Assembly (NCBI GenBank): GCA_024196135.1
Contig: JAMQCK010000396.1
Span: 1 to 17,500 of the forward strand
Source of the DNA: Pleurotus ostreatus/Saccharomyces cerevisiae fusant
Lineage: Eukaryota > Opisthokonta
DNA length: 17,500 nucleotides
Reading direction: 5' to 3'
Shown: positions 1 to 9,414 of the stretch, piece by piece
Position numbering within the stretch: position 1 is the first letter of the stretch
Layout: each line of letters starts with the position of its first letter
Notes under the pieces: generated by a model
Seen by the model: only the letters and a program-made list of their open reading frames with translations
The model's database searches: none
Told to the model about the DNA's origin: nothing
Made by a program: the position numbers and the translations under genes

Positions 1-2042
1 TCGTAGACAGAATCATCGGGCGTACTCGTGAGGAAGCGTAAGAGCGCATCCGCGGGTCCAACAATCGCCTGAGCAGCTGTCCTGGATGCAGAAGCAAGCG
101 CATATAGAAGGTCCAGAGCCAGTGGCTGTGGCAGCGACACGCTATCCCTCGGTGGATAGGGCGTCAGCACGAACAGCGACATCACATTTGACAATAGCCC
201 TGCATCCCCCGCGATGGTCTCCGCCCACTTGTCGTTATGTTTCGCCAGTCGCACCAGCACCGCGAGCAGCTGCGCAAGCGGCGCCGGCCCAAGGTCGCGC
301 TGTTTGAACAGCGCCGCGACGCGCTCAAGGAAGGGCTCGATGGGGAGCGAGGCGATCGACGTGTCGCCAGGAGCCTCGAGCTCGACGCCGTCGACTTGCA
401 CCGCGGAGACGTCCCAGCCGACGATGGTGGCCCAGACAAGCTCGACGGCGCGCGCGCCGACGCTGCCGCGCTCGCTCATGGCCTCCGCACCAGCAGCGAG
501 CGCCCGCGCACGGATCTCCTCCTCCCGTCCACTGAGCTCTTCCATTCCCTCAACCAGCCCGCGCTGAGCCTCCGCAAGGCGCATGGTGATGCCCGCGAGG
601 ACGCCGAGCATCGTCGCGCGCTGCGCGGGGACCGTTGACCGGCAAAGGAGGAAGACGTCGTCGATCGTGTACCCTGCGTGCTCGCCTTCAGCGTGGTGGT
701 GCAGGCCGAGGTGGGTTGGCAATTGGGAGGAGACGTTAAGCGGGATCGGGGCGCCGTGAAGATCGAAGCGGAGCTTGGGGGCGGAGGGATCGACGGCGGG
801 CTGCGACTCCATCCAGGCGAGGTTGGGGTCGTCCGCGGCGACGTTGGGGAAGAAGCGGCGTCGGATGTACTCGGGCGTGCCCTCCTCCAGGTCAGCAGTT
901 AATTGAGCTTGCGATGAGCTGGTTGCTGGTGTGGCTTTGCCTGAACTTTCCGGTGCATGCGATGACGAAGATGGCAAGGGCGAGTGCGCCAGTGTCGGTG
1001 ACGAGGGTAGACTCTTCGAGGTGACTTTGAACTGCCCTAGCGAGACCGCATCGTCGTCGCCGGCTTGGGGTGGAGGCAGGGCAAGAAGTCGCCTTTTGGG
1101 GGATGGTGGTGCGGATTCGTAGACATGAACGTCCTTGGGCTGCACAGCAGCGAACCTCAGCCGCCGATCAGCACGACTGGACGGCCGGGTGTTCGCGCGC
1201 GACAGTGCGGGTGAGGGTAGCGCTGCAAGATTGAGTCAGCAAAGCGCATATATGCTGATCGGACGGCATACCTGTGGGTGACGACGGGCGCGTGACAACA
1301 GCTTCTTCACTGGTGAGGGGTACTGAAGGCTGGGGCTCTGCATCATGCGCGTCTCTGCAGTCGAGTGAAGGGTACCTTCTTCAAGTCGAGAACGCAAGTC
1401 ATCCGGGTTTGCGTGCTTGCGCCCTGCGACGGCAGTATCCACCGACATCGCCGGCTCTGGCTTCGATGACACTGGCTTGTGTGGAAGCACCTCCACTGCA
1501 TCGTCGACCTTCTCGGTGGAGGACGAGGGAGGCACTCCGGATCCGCTTTGCCTGCGCTCGCGGTTCTCGCGTATGGTGCGCATAAGGTCCTGGATGTCTG
1601 GCCCGAACGTGCTGACGACCTCCTGGATACCCTCCATGCGCTCCTCTTCGGTCATGCCTGCGATCCGCTCGTCGTTCTCGCGGCGCATTTGCTCCTCCCA
1701 CGCGGTTGAGGTGCTGGCCGCCGATCGGGAGGGAGGGAAGCCATTGGCAGTCGGCGCTGACTTCAAGGGGGCGCTTGTCTCGTTCGCCAGCGAGGTCGAC
1801 ATCATGCGCAAAGGGGAGGATGGCTTAGACGTCCCCGAAGCCGACTGGACGGAGGGAGGCGCAGAAGATCCGTTGGAGAGTGTCGAGCCATTGTTCTTGC
1901 GAAGTCGCGATCGTGCAAATGCGCTTTGGGAGCGATGTGTGGCCGCAGGAAAGCCTCCTCGCGCGCTAGTTGAGACCTGTGGCGCACTTGCGGGCTGGCT
2001 ACTAGGCTTGCGTTCTAAGATGTTACCGACGAGGTGGCTCAT
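1..2042 (-). CDS. RPAP1: RPAP1, RNA polymerase II-associated protein 1 (3' end outside window; apparent frameshift)
   Basis: RPAP1-family proteins help assemble and import RNA polymerase II. The start at 2042 gives MSHLVGNILERKP, and GFPAATHRSQSAF follows at residues 30-42, both typical of the conserved N-terminus. Residues about 115-158 (WEEQMRRENDERIAGMTEEE and onward) match the RPAP1_N domain. Exon 2 (1222 to 1) carries EEGTPEYIRRRFFP and then the RPAP1_C hallmark: LRFDLHGAPIPLN, LPTHLGLHHH, AGYTIDDVFLLCRS, down to about 600. It stays open to the left edge, so the C-terminus is missing. Intron 1271-1223 (49 nt) has GTATGC, a GCTGAC branch and TTGCAG. The frame entering this intron does not match the frame leaving it, unless a 1-nt shift occurs at about 1374-1390. 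After such a shift the sequence reads RYPSLDCRDAHDAEP..., then SEEAVVTRPSSPT joined to ALPSPALSRANTR. Family identity is firm; whether the gene is intact is open. Confidence 0.92.
1223..1271 (-). other. RPAP1 intron, 49 nt
   Basis: On the minus strand the donor is CAG|GTATGC, the branch site GCTGAC lies about 15 nt before the acceptor, and the acceptor is CTTGCAG. Without splicing, the reading frame meets TGA at 1238-1236. Phase agrees with exon 2 only if the frame ahead of it is the shifted one. Confidence 0.75.
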
Positions 2043-2976
2043 GATTTGACCTTTGTGGATGAGGAGTATGGTCGAGTATGAGGGAAAGGTGTTAAGCACT
2101 GGTACTAAGCGCCGGTCAGACCGAGAATGATGGCTACGATCAGCATCACGCACCTCTGAGTCAGGCCCTTTTTCCCTAAGACTTTCTATCTCTCTATGTG
2201 CTTCGTATCGTGCTCGACGTTGAGACTGCCGATGTGGTTAAGGACAAGAAAAGAACAATGGGCAGGAACCCCGAACAAGGGGATTTGCGTTTTACCAAAC
2301 TCGGTCTGATCCGATCAATCTTGCGCCTACAACGTTCGCTCCGAAGTTTGTCTCGCCAATATATTTTGATTGACGAAGTAACTAGTATACTACCTAAGTA
2401 ATTAGGGTAGCAGTATGATAGGATAGGATATCTAGTGACTGGCTCAGTATATAAAGCCTGTACACTGTGTAAACCCTTGATCTAGGTTAACTATAAACCT
2501 ATCGAATGAAGATAACTGGTTTTGGTAGGACTGACTACGAGTGAGGTGCGAGCGGCCGCGATTCGCCGCCGTCACACTATGGCCGTTGTGCGACTCTGGA
2601 TAGTTCGATCTCCGACTTGATAGGGCTGCGCCCAGGTGCTACCGAAGGTTCACCTGGAGAGCGCATGCGTCAAATAGCGTTACACTGTCCGTCTTCGGCC
2701 TCCCGTAAGGCTGCAAAATCGTCGTGCGCCCTTGTAAGTGCTTGCGCAGAGTATTGTAAGAATATGGCGCCCGGCTGCGAGGGCCTCCGGGGGTTGCGCG
2801 GAGTTGGTGATGTAAAGCGGGGAGCCCGCTGTGGAATGCCCGAGGTTTGCAGCTTGAGAACCGCCGAGCGCGAGGCGTCCCCGCCGCACCGATAAATCGC
2901 CAACCTGAGGCATGGACAGGAGCGCGCTATATTATTGTTTTAGCTATTGCTCTGAACGACAGATGCGGGACGGGTC
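2043..2976. other. Intergenic region upstream of RPAP1; no gene supported
   Basis: The RPAP1 promoter and 5' leader should lie just above 2042. From about 2390 to 2520 the DNA turns AT-rich, and a TATA-like string (tatataaag) sits near 2448 on the plus strand. No coherent gene follows it. Small open frames at 2617-2913 on both strands lack recognisable motifs, splice structure or a credible start, so I do not call them. Confidence 0.5.
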
Positions 2977-3851
2977 TTACGCGTCATGCGTTACTGGCTG
3001 ATGATGTTTCGTGGGGCTGGCCAGCATAACTATGCCCGCGAGTGCGCCGAGATTTTGCTGCGGTGGAAGTTCGAGATGACGGATGATATGCGCCGCGCTC
3101 TCGAGAATTGACGTTGTACGCACACCAGTCTTTGAGCAACTTGGTTGTCCCTCGCGAGAAGTAGCGGACGATCCACGATGGCAGAAACCGATCGCGCAGA
3201 GGACGACTCCCCGCGGACGATATAGCGGCGAGATCGAGGGATCAGGCATAGCTGCGGCAGGATCCACGAGTGCGCACACCATGAGCAGAGCGGATATTTT
3301 GGGTTTTCCACCCTTCAGATTATGCGTTCGCGTGAAGGAGCGTCCGCATTCTTGGCATAACCTCTTCAAGTGAGCCTCGCCGTTTTTCTTTCTTCGGCGG
3401 CGAAGAGAGGCGTCCGTTTGGGCAGCGGAGCCGACTGCTCGACGAGCCCTTTGACAAGGTCTATTGGCCCGTGTGATGTGCAGTGCTTTTTCTCCTTTCT
3501 CCCGAGACTCGCGAAATGGAGGGTCGATAAATGACTTCCAAGAATCTCGGAGGCGTTCCATGGCCTCGTCTTGGTTGACCGTGCCGACAAGACCTGAGCC
3601 GCCAGTAGAAGTCGTATCGCGGATGAATAAGCAGGCTTGTAGCCCTGGAGTAGGCGCCGCCACACGAGAATCGGGGCTCATAACCTGTTGGATTATAGTT
3701 CTCGCGTGCGCATGCGCCTGTAGCCACCAGTCAGTCCGATTAAGGGGTCGACGTAACAATCGTCACTCACAGGGATAACAGTTTCGATATGGATGCGGTT
3801 CAACGACCAGTGGCGTCTGAGCGCCGGTGGAGAGTGGCACCTCAAGAGCAT
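2977..3851 (-). pseudogene. Possible gene with half a C2H2 zinc finger; probably decayed or mis-bounded
   Basis: A start at 3851 (context CACAATGC) opens a 27-codon exon to 3771. A good intron follows at 3770-3718 (GTGAGT, ACTGAC branch, CTACAG, 53 nt), joining in phase 0 to a frame that stays open to a stop at 2977, about 273 residues in all. The middle looks coding: EAMERLRDSWKSFIDPPF, a basic run RRRRKK, then CQECGRSFTRTHNLK. That last string is the first half of a C2H2 finger, with both cysteines and the hydrophobic core. The two histidines that should follow are absent, and the sequence after about 3310 no longer resembles a protein family. Related-looking cysteine-rich strings occur in another frame just downstream. 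I read this as a zinc-finger gene damaged by small indels, or one whose 3' splicing I cannot resolve. Confidence 0.35.
3718..3770 (-). other. Candidate 53-nt intron in the zinc-finger-like gene
   Basis: Donor GTGAGT, branch ACTGAC and acceptor GGCTACAG are all canonical for this genome. Removing it joins two open frames in phase 0, the best evidence that a real gene once lay here. Confidence 0.5.
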
Positions 3852-4393
3852 TGTGAGGTGCGAGGAAGAAATCCGGGTGGTGAAGTTGTGAGGCTTCGAC
3901 GAGGAGGAAAGCGTGATGAGAGGATGAGTGTTTGAGTGGTGCGCTCCCGTGGCTAGGGGAGTGGGCTGTGAGATGATGAAGTACACGGCGTGCCTCGAGC
4001 CTTATAAACCCCTTGAAAATATTGTGGCATCGAGAGAAAAGAATTCTTGGCACCGCTAACGCATCGACCTGTGGGATTGAGGCGGAAATGGAAGCTATTC
4101 CTCGCAATAGATGTGAATAGGCGCTTTACTCTTCCATTATGGAGAAAGGCTGCTCAGGAGACCAGCATCGCCCTCACGCACCTCGGAAAAGCAGCGCCTA
4201 TTGTTCCCCACACTGAGCTGAATCGGCACGGTGAAGAAGCTGTGGACGTCTGAGTAATGGAAGCGCGGCGAAGTGGCGCTCTTGGTCTTCTTGAATTGAG
4301 CGTTAATCTTTCTCGCATGGAATTCCGGTCTTCTCGGGATCGCATGAGCGGGCTTCGTTCGCAGACGACCATTGAAAAGCACGTTCGACGTGT
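3852..4393. other. Intergenic: putative leader and TATA-like site of the gene below, then pectinesterase 3' flank
   Basis: On the minus strand, TTTATAAG at 4008-4001 is followed by a pyrimidine-rich stretch up to the start at 3851. That is the layout of a fungal promoter with a leader of about 120 nt. From about 4010 to 4393 lies the 3' flank of the pectinesterase gene, with no supported gene. Confidence 0.4.
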
Positions 4394-6093
4394 TCAAAAC
4401 GTGTACTCGAAGTCTATCCAGTCAGGAATTCCGTGGAAGACGCCTTCGACCGTGAAGTCCATCTCCACCACGTCTTCGGCATCGAGGACGTGCTCGGCGG
4501 CGACTCGGTTCGAGGTGTCGCCTCCGGGACCTTGAGAAGGTCAGTCAAAATCTGGTCAAGTTGTCGACACGAAAGCAACGGCAAGACGCCAGGGAATCAA
4601 AGTCAAGACGGCAGGAAGTCGACGGCGAACCACGTACCTGTCGAGTTATACTCCGCATAGTACGTCGTGTCCACGATGGTCGGTCTGGGCGACAGCGCTG
4701 GGTTTAGGGATAAGAAGAGGGCTGTAAATGAAGAGGCTCACCTATCTCCGCCGAAGGGCTTCCACCCTTCGGGGCTGATGCTTTCGTCCATGTAGGTATT
4801 CAGGAAGACCGTCGTGGCGAGATCGTTCCACGGGCGGCCTGCGCTTCGGCTTAGCCAGCCACACAATAAACCGCTCGCCGAGTTTACCTAGATAGCACTG
4901 GCCGTCGGTTTCCGTGGTATCGTTTGCGTCAGGGGACTATAGGTATCTTCAGTGGAAGGCTGCACATCACTGGGAAGAGAATGCCTTACCCTAATGATAG
5001 TCGAGTTCGCCACATAAGCCCCATACCGATTTTCGGGTGCGTCGGTCAGGTTCGTCCCCTTCCACGCGACGATGCCACCGCCGCATCCTCTGTTGGCCAG
5101 GATCGTGTTCTGAAACCACCTACAAGGCGTAAGCTGCCGCAGTCTGCTCGCGTAGACAGAATCGCGCACGCGGTTCCGAAGCCGAACAGATCTGGCACAA
5201 GACATGAGCACGTCTCAGAGGGCGTAGTCGATGAGTCGAAGGAAACACGCACAATCCGTCTGCCCAAAAACCACACTATCCACCACATAGGTGCTTGCAT
5301 TGCGTCCCGTATACCACGTATCCTGATAGCTCTTGAAGCTACACCCATAGAACGACGCATTCGCGTACGAGATATCCGTCACTAGAGCTTGCGAGATCGC
5401 GTAGTCCGCCGCGCGGTTCTCCCAATCAATATTGTACGCCCGAAAGTCTGCGCTCCCGGATTGTGGTTGCAGCGGTGCGCCAGCGGGCCCCGACCCGATT
5501 AGCGCGCCGGCGCGGGAGGGCGCGACAGTGAGGACGGCGGTGTCGGCGTCGTCCATGGAGGTATTCGAGACGTAGGCAGAGCTCCATATGCGGACGAGGT
5601 TGAGGGGGGAGGCGGATGCATTGGCGAAGGGACCTGAGGCGGAGGTGATAGAGGAGGGGGGTTGACCCTGTGAGGGTTGTTAGAAGGAATAAGTGAAGAA
5701 TCGGAGAGGAAGAGGCCTACGAGCAGGGTAAGAGGTGCGGTGCCCGTATAGTTTACGACCTCATTGTATTCGCCCTCGGCGATGAGGATGACGCCAGACC
5801 CGCCGTTGTTTTTGCTGCAAGTGACTTGATAAGTGGCCATTTACTATTGCAGGGAATTGCTTGGAGAGGAATCGCGACACCTACAAGTCTAACACTGCAT
5901 CCTGCACACTCGTGAACAATGTATCTTGGTTAGACGTGTCCTGCGATACGAAGACCGTGCCAGGAGGGCATCCTGTGAGCTGAGATGTTCCCGCTGGCTT
6001 CTGCCTCTGACAGTCAAGGTACGTAGGAGAAAGGGAGGAGACGAGACGGAAGAACAGAAACAGCACTACGACAGCCTTCGACCGAGAAAACAT
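4394..6093 (-). CDS. Secreted pectin methylesterase (pectinesterase, carbohydrate esterase family 8)
   Basis: It removes methyl esters from pectin, giving pectate and methanol, and acts outside the cell. Nine exons: 6093-5885, 5814-5721, 5667-5253, 5191-5170, 5119-4990, 4936-4888, 4838-4742, 4684-4638, 4530-4394. They join in phase to 399 residues, a usual length for fungal CE8. Residues 1 to about 20 are a signal peptide (hydrophobic VVVLFLFF). CE8 motifs appear in order: ILIAEGEYNEVV, Gln194 in SQALVTD, Gln216-Asp217 in YQDTWYTG, Asp239 in GQTDYLFGFG, and Arg308/Trp310 in YLGRPW. Spacing between them matches the family's catalytic set. The protein ends HGIPDWIDFEYTF. Several Asn-X-Ser/Thr sites fit a secreted glycoprotein. 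Exon 4 is only 22 nt. Introns are 49-70 nt except the last (4637-4531, 107 nt). Confidence 0.96.
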
Positions 6094-6141
6094 CGGATGG
6101 TGGCAGCAGACACGCGGTGAGCGGAAGACGGTTGACAGTCT

Positions 6142-6148
6142 CTATATA
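6142..6148 (-). promoter_or_regulatory. TATA box of the pectin methylesterase gene
   Basis: On the minus strand TATATAG lies about 50 bp above the start codon at 6093, giving a short leader. The same distance is seen in other genes here. Confidence 0.55.
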
Positions 6149-6399
6149 TGCAGCGAAGCCCTACAACCTCATCCGGGCCGCTAGTGTAATGGGAAGGGAG
6201 ACACGATGCCCACGCCCGTCATTGCATCGCGGGGCCTGCGGCTTCCTGGTGGTCATGAGGGTCAAGAGCAAGGTGCCTCCGGCAAATGCCGAGAGTTGAA
6301 GTTCGGGCTCTAGGCATGATAAACTCAAAATCTTTACTTTGAGCCTCCCTTTAAACTTCAAAGACCAAAACTATCGTTGGAAATCTGAGGTCAGACAGC

Positions 6400-6405
6400 A
6401 AAAAA
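6400..6405 (-). terminator. RNA polymerase III terminator of tRNA-Pro
   Basis: A run of six T on the minus strand starts three nucleotides after the tRNA 3' end, the normal Pol III stop signal. Confidence 0.9.
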
Positions 6406-6408
6406 GAT

Positions 6409-6510
6409 GGCCTCCACCGGGGTTCGAACCCAGGATCACCTGCACGTGACCACACGTGTTATACACGTGGCGCGCCCAAAGCAGGTATCTTACCACTAGA
6501 CCATAGAGGC
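6409..6510 (-). tRNA. tRNA-Pro(UGG): tRNA-Pro (anticodon UGG) with a 30-nt intron
   Basis: The mature 72-nt cloverleaf closes well. Acceptor arm GCCTCTA (6510-6504) pairs with TGGAGGC (6416-6410, one G-T pair), and the discriminator is C, as in eukaryotic tRNA-Pro. The D-arm carries the A box TGGTCTAGTGG. The anticodon stem CCTGC/GCAGG encloses the loop TTTGGG|T, giving anticodon TGG for codon CCA. The T-arm CTGGG-TTCGAAC-CCCGG holds the B box. A 30-nt intron (6474-6445) interrupts the loop right after position 37, the standard place for nuclear tRNA introns. Confidence 0.97.
6445..6474 (-). other. tRNA-Pro intron with nested CACGTG palindromes
   Basis: The intron contains the self-complementary element CACGTG-TATAA-CACGTG, and a third CACGTG straddles its 3' end. 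The two inner copies can fold on themselves, giving the intron its own hairpin next to the anticodon stem that the tRNA splicing endonuclease recognises. Confidence 0.85.
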
Positions 6511-6681
6511 CTAGAAGGTGATGTCTCTCAAAAGTTCTCAGCCGCCGCATGCACATTTGCTTGCTCTCAGCACGCAGAGACCTGTTCAGAAGGTGTCGAA
6601 GATCTTCTGTCAGTCGTTCCATTCGTTCGCATGTACTGTACGTGTGAGTCCTCACCGTCTAAGAATCGGCCAACCGCCGCA

Positions 6682-9343
6682 TCATATAGGATTCGTCTGC
6701 ATCACCTCAATCAACCTCTCCATTGCCTCTGCACGATACGTATCCTGCGTCAGGCTCAGCGGCTTGATGAGTCCATCGTTGAAGGAGAGCATCTGGGGTG
6801 AAGACGAGGTGTACTTCGGCCAGTTGGTTGCGTTCTTGCCGTTGGGGTCGAGGTTGGCGGTGAAGCGGATGGTGTAGCTGGGGAAGAAGCAGGCGTCAGC
6901 CACCTTATTCATGAGGCAAATGGACGATGAACTCACTCGCTCATCTCTCCGAGTCCAAAAGCCGCGTTCAGCAAGTCAGATGCGTGGAACTGCGGAGAAC
7001 GTCAGCCGCGGAATACAATGCATTAAGAACAAGTAACTCACGCTACCCAATGCCGGCAAGCCCTTCAAGCGTTTATTGATAAACGCCCACATATCCTGCT
7101 TCCCCGACCTTTCTCTCATAAAGTATCGCCTCGGCCCTTGGAACACCGTATCGCCCTGGAACGACGCGATCCGCTTGAATTGCGGCGTCAGCGCGTTCAA
7201 GCTCCCCGTATCATACGGCGACCCCTGCTTCGGGTCCGAGGGGTACAACTCGAAGAGCGCGTCGATGTCGTCAGAGGAGGCGCGCGGGAGCCAGTATTGG
7301 GAGACGTAGTCGCGCGCTTGGGCGTCGGTAGTGATATTCAGGGTGGAGAAGGAGAAGAGGGTGCCTTCGTCATCGCAGTCGCCGCTGATGAAGGGCACGT
7401 TGGCGACGGAGCCTTGTTTGACGAGGGCTTGGGGGTTGTCCTTTAAAAAGACGCCGTCCGCGCGGGGGAGCCAGGTGAGGATGAGGGACTGTCGACGATG
7501 GTCAGCACAATAATCACATGCAGTTGGCAGAAGGGAAGGGGCATGCATTCATAAAAAGAAACTGCAGTAGCACGTAGAGAAGGAGCAGCTTGGAGCCACA
7601 GAGAAGTCACAACCCACCTGATACGAGAAGACGAACGGCGTATTATCCTGCGCCGCCTTCAAATCGTCGTAGGGCACCTCACGCAAGCATTGTAGGGTAT
7701 CCTTGTTGTTCTTGCACCCAGTCGCGTCGACGAGTTGATCGTACCAGATCTGGGAGAGGGCGATGTGAGTCCGACCATACGTGCGCTCTCTGCTGCCAGC
7801 TTGCCCAGAGTGCGTACGCGCTTTACTGGACATACGTGTGGGTGTGCCCAAAGACCGAAGACTCACCTGCCCATTCGTAATATCCCCCACAGGGATAGGC
7901 GATCCCGAGTTCATGACCGCGCCCCGGAAGAGACCCTCGGTGTTGCCGTCGTTGGTGAGCATATGGAGCGCGACGCTGATTGCTCCGGCGGATTCGCCCC
8001 ATCTAAGGGAAGAATGGGTTAGCTATCGATCCATGACGAGAGCGCAGCACATTCAAGAGACCGAGAACGCAAGGAAATGCAACACGCAGAAGAGGCCGTA
8101 GCTTCAAGCACGTCACTTACATGGTAACCTTCTCCGGGTCGCCACCGAATTGGCCGATGTACTGCTGCACCCAGCTACGGAAGTATCAGATGCTGGACTC
8201 ATGCATGTATAGGATCGACGTACCGTAAGGCGGCGCGTTCTGAGAAGCGAGGAAGGAGTACCAGTGAGGTGGGAGAGAAGTATGAGGGAAGCGCAGGAGA
8301 AGCGTGAGTCACGTGTGCGTGGTCGATTGAGTTGAACATCCACTCACGGTCTTGCAGCCCGAGGTTGCCCACTCCCGCATCCTTGACTTCTTGACTGGCA
8401 AGGAAACCGAAAGCTGAGGCCGGCGACGGTCAGATGAAGTACTCATACGCCCGTGAGTACTCGATACACACCTGCGACCCGATAGTTCATGGATACATAG
8501 ACTATGCGAGGGTGATCAGCATTGAACGTTAGCATAACATCATTAACCATGTCGACTCACTGACGGGCTCGTCTATCGCGAGCGAGCGCTCGACAATGAT
8601 TCCCCCATCGTACATGGAAGTGCTTCCAATCTCGAAGCCACCTGGTATAGCAATGAGTTCCCTTTGTTGCGTCCCACGCTCCCGGGTCCGAGAAGTCACA
8701 CGCACCGCCAAAGATCCACTATGCGTCGCGAATGGGAAGATGCGCGAGCAAATGGGAGAGTCGGCGTCAGTCGCCATCGATGCAAGAGGGTGAGCAGTTT
8801 AGCAGACGCACCACGAGCACGGGGAGCTTGGAGTCCGGGGTCGCGGATGCGGGCTTGACGACGTTGATGGTGAGGCCTGCGGAGGATGAATTAGGTGCGG
8901 GAGCATGCCTCGCGGCGAGCTGCTACTCACAATCCTCGTCATCCGGGAAGACGGCGGGGTATAGCGTGTTGACGATCGCGTCAATGGTGTCCTTCAACAG
9001 ACCGTCCGGCAGAGGCAATTGGATAGCCTGTTGCGGGCACGACGCGCCGAACTGCTTCGCGTCGATGTCATCCGTGTACTTCGTGATGAGCTGAGGTAGA
9101 CGGAAGCGGAGGTCGCCGATACTGTTCGTGTGGTGAGCTTCTTCCCGCCTTTCACGAACTGAGGTGTACTTACGGAGGCTCTGCGAAGGGGATCCCTAGG
9201 AACTTGTCGACCTTCCCTGAGGCAGCACCCGTGACGGTGGCTCCATCCAGAGTCACCGTCGGTGGCGCGCGCTCGATGAGGGGAACGGCAGACGCGCCGA
9301 GGGCCGCGAGCAGGGTGAAGAGAGCTCCAAAGGACGGCGCCAT
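6682..9343 (-). CDS. Secreted type-B carboxylesterase/lipase (alpha/beta hydrolase, carboxylesterase family)
   Basis: It hydrolyses carboxylic esters; the natural substrate cannot be told from sequence. Fourteen exons: 9343-9174, 9121-8931, 8876-8812, 8718-8706, 8641-8561, 8501-8472, 8413-8348, 8239-8224, 8174-8121, 8002-7867, 7749-7618, 7488-7042, 6989-6937, 6877-6682. All join in phase to 549 residues, the usual length for Candida rugosa lipase-like enzymes. MAPSFGALFTLLAALGASA is a signal peptide; an in-frame ATG at 9364 would put seven residues ahead of it, so I prefer 9343. Visible in order: FLGIPFAEPP, the EDC block (DEDCLTINVVKP), oxyanion-hole GGGF (146-149), nucleophile Ser233 in GESAG, acid Glu359 in GDCDDEGT, and base His469 in FHASD. 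That is a complete triad. Two exons are only 13 and 16 nt. Confidence 0.96.
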
Positions 9344-9407
9344 CCCGACTGAGTACCCGTGCACGGTGGGCTGGGGAGACTCGGTGGTAGGCTCATCCTC
9401 CCCAGCG

Positions 9408-9414
9408 TTTTATA
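9408..9414 (-). promoter_or_regulatory. TATA box of the carboxylesterase gene
   Basis: TATAAAA on the minus strand, about 65 bp above the preferred start codon at 9343, is the strongest TATA match in the window. Confidence 0.65.

Noticed and set aside
1274..2049. Open frames on the plus strand across RPAP1 exon 1, the longest 210 codons
   Set aside because: They are antisense to clear RPAP1 coding sequence and have no motifs; GC-rich coding DNA gives such frames by chance.
2440..2460. Plus-strand TATA-like string as a promoter for a rightward gene
   Set aside because: No coding sequence follows within a reasonable distance, and the stretch is simply AT-rich.
2617..2913. Overlapping small frames on both strands (77-92 codons)
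   Set aside because: No recognisable motif, no splice sites linking them to other coding sequence, and no credible promoter.
4137..4397. 86-codon minus-strand frame just after the pectinesterase stop
   Set aside because: It overlaps the pectinesterase end in another frame, has no motifs and sits in what should be 3' untranslated sequence.
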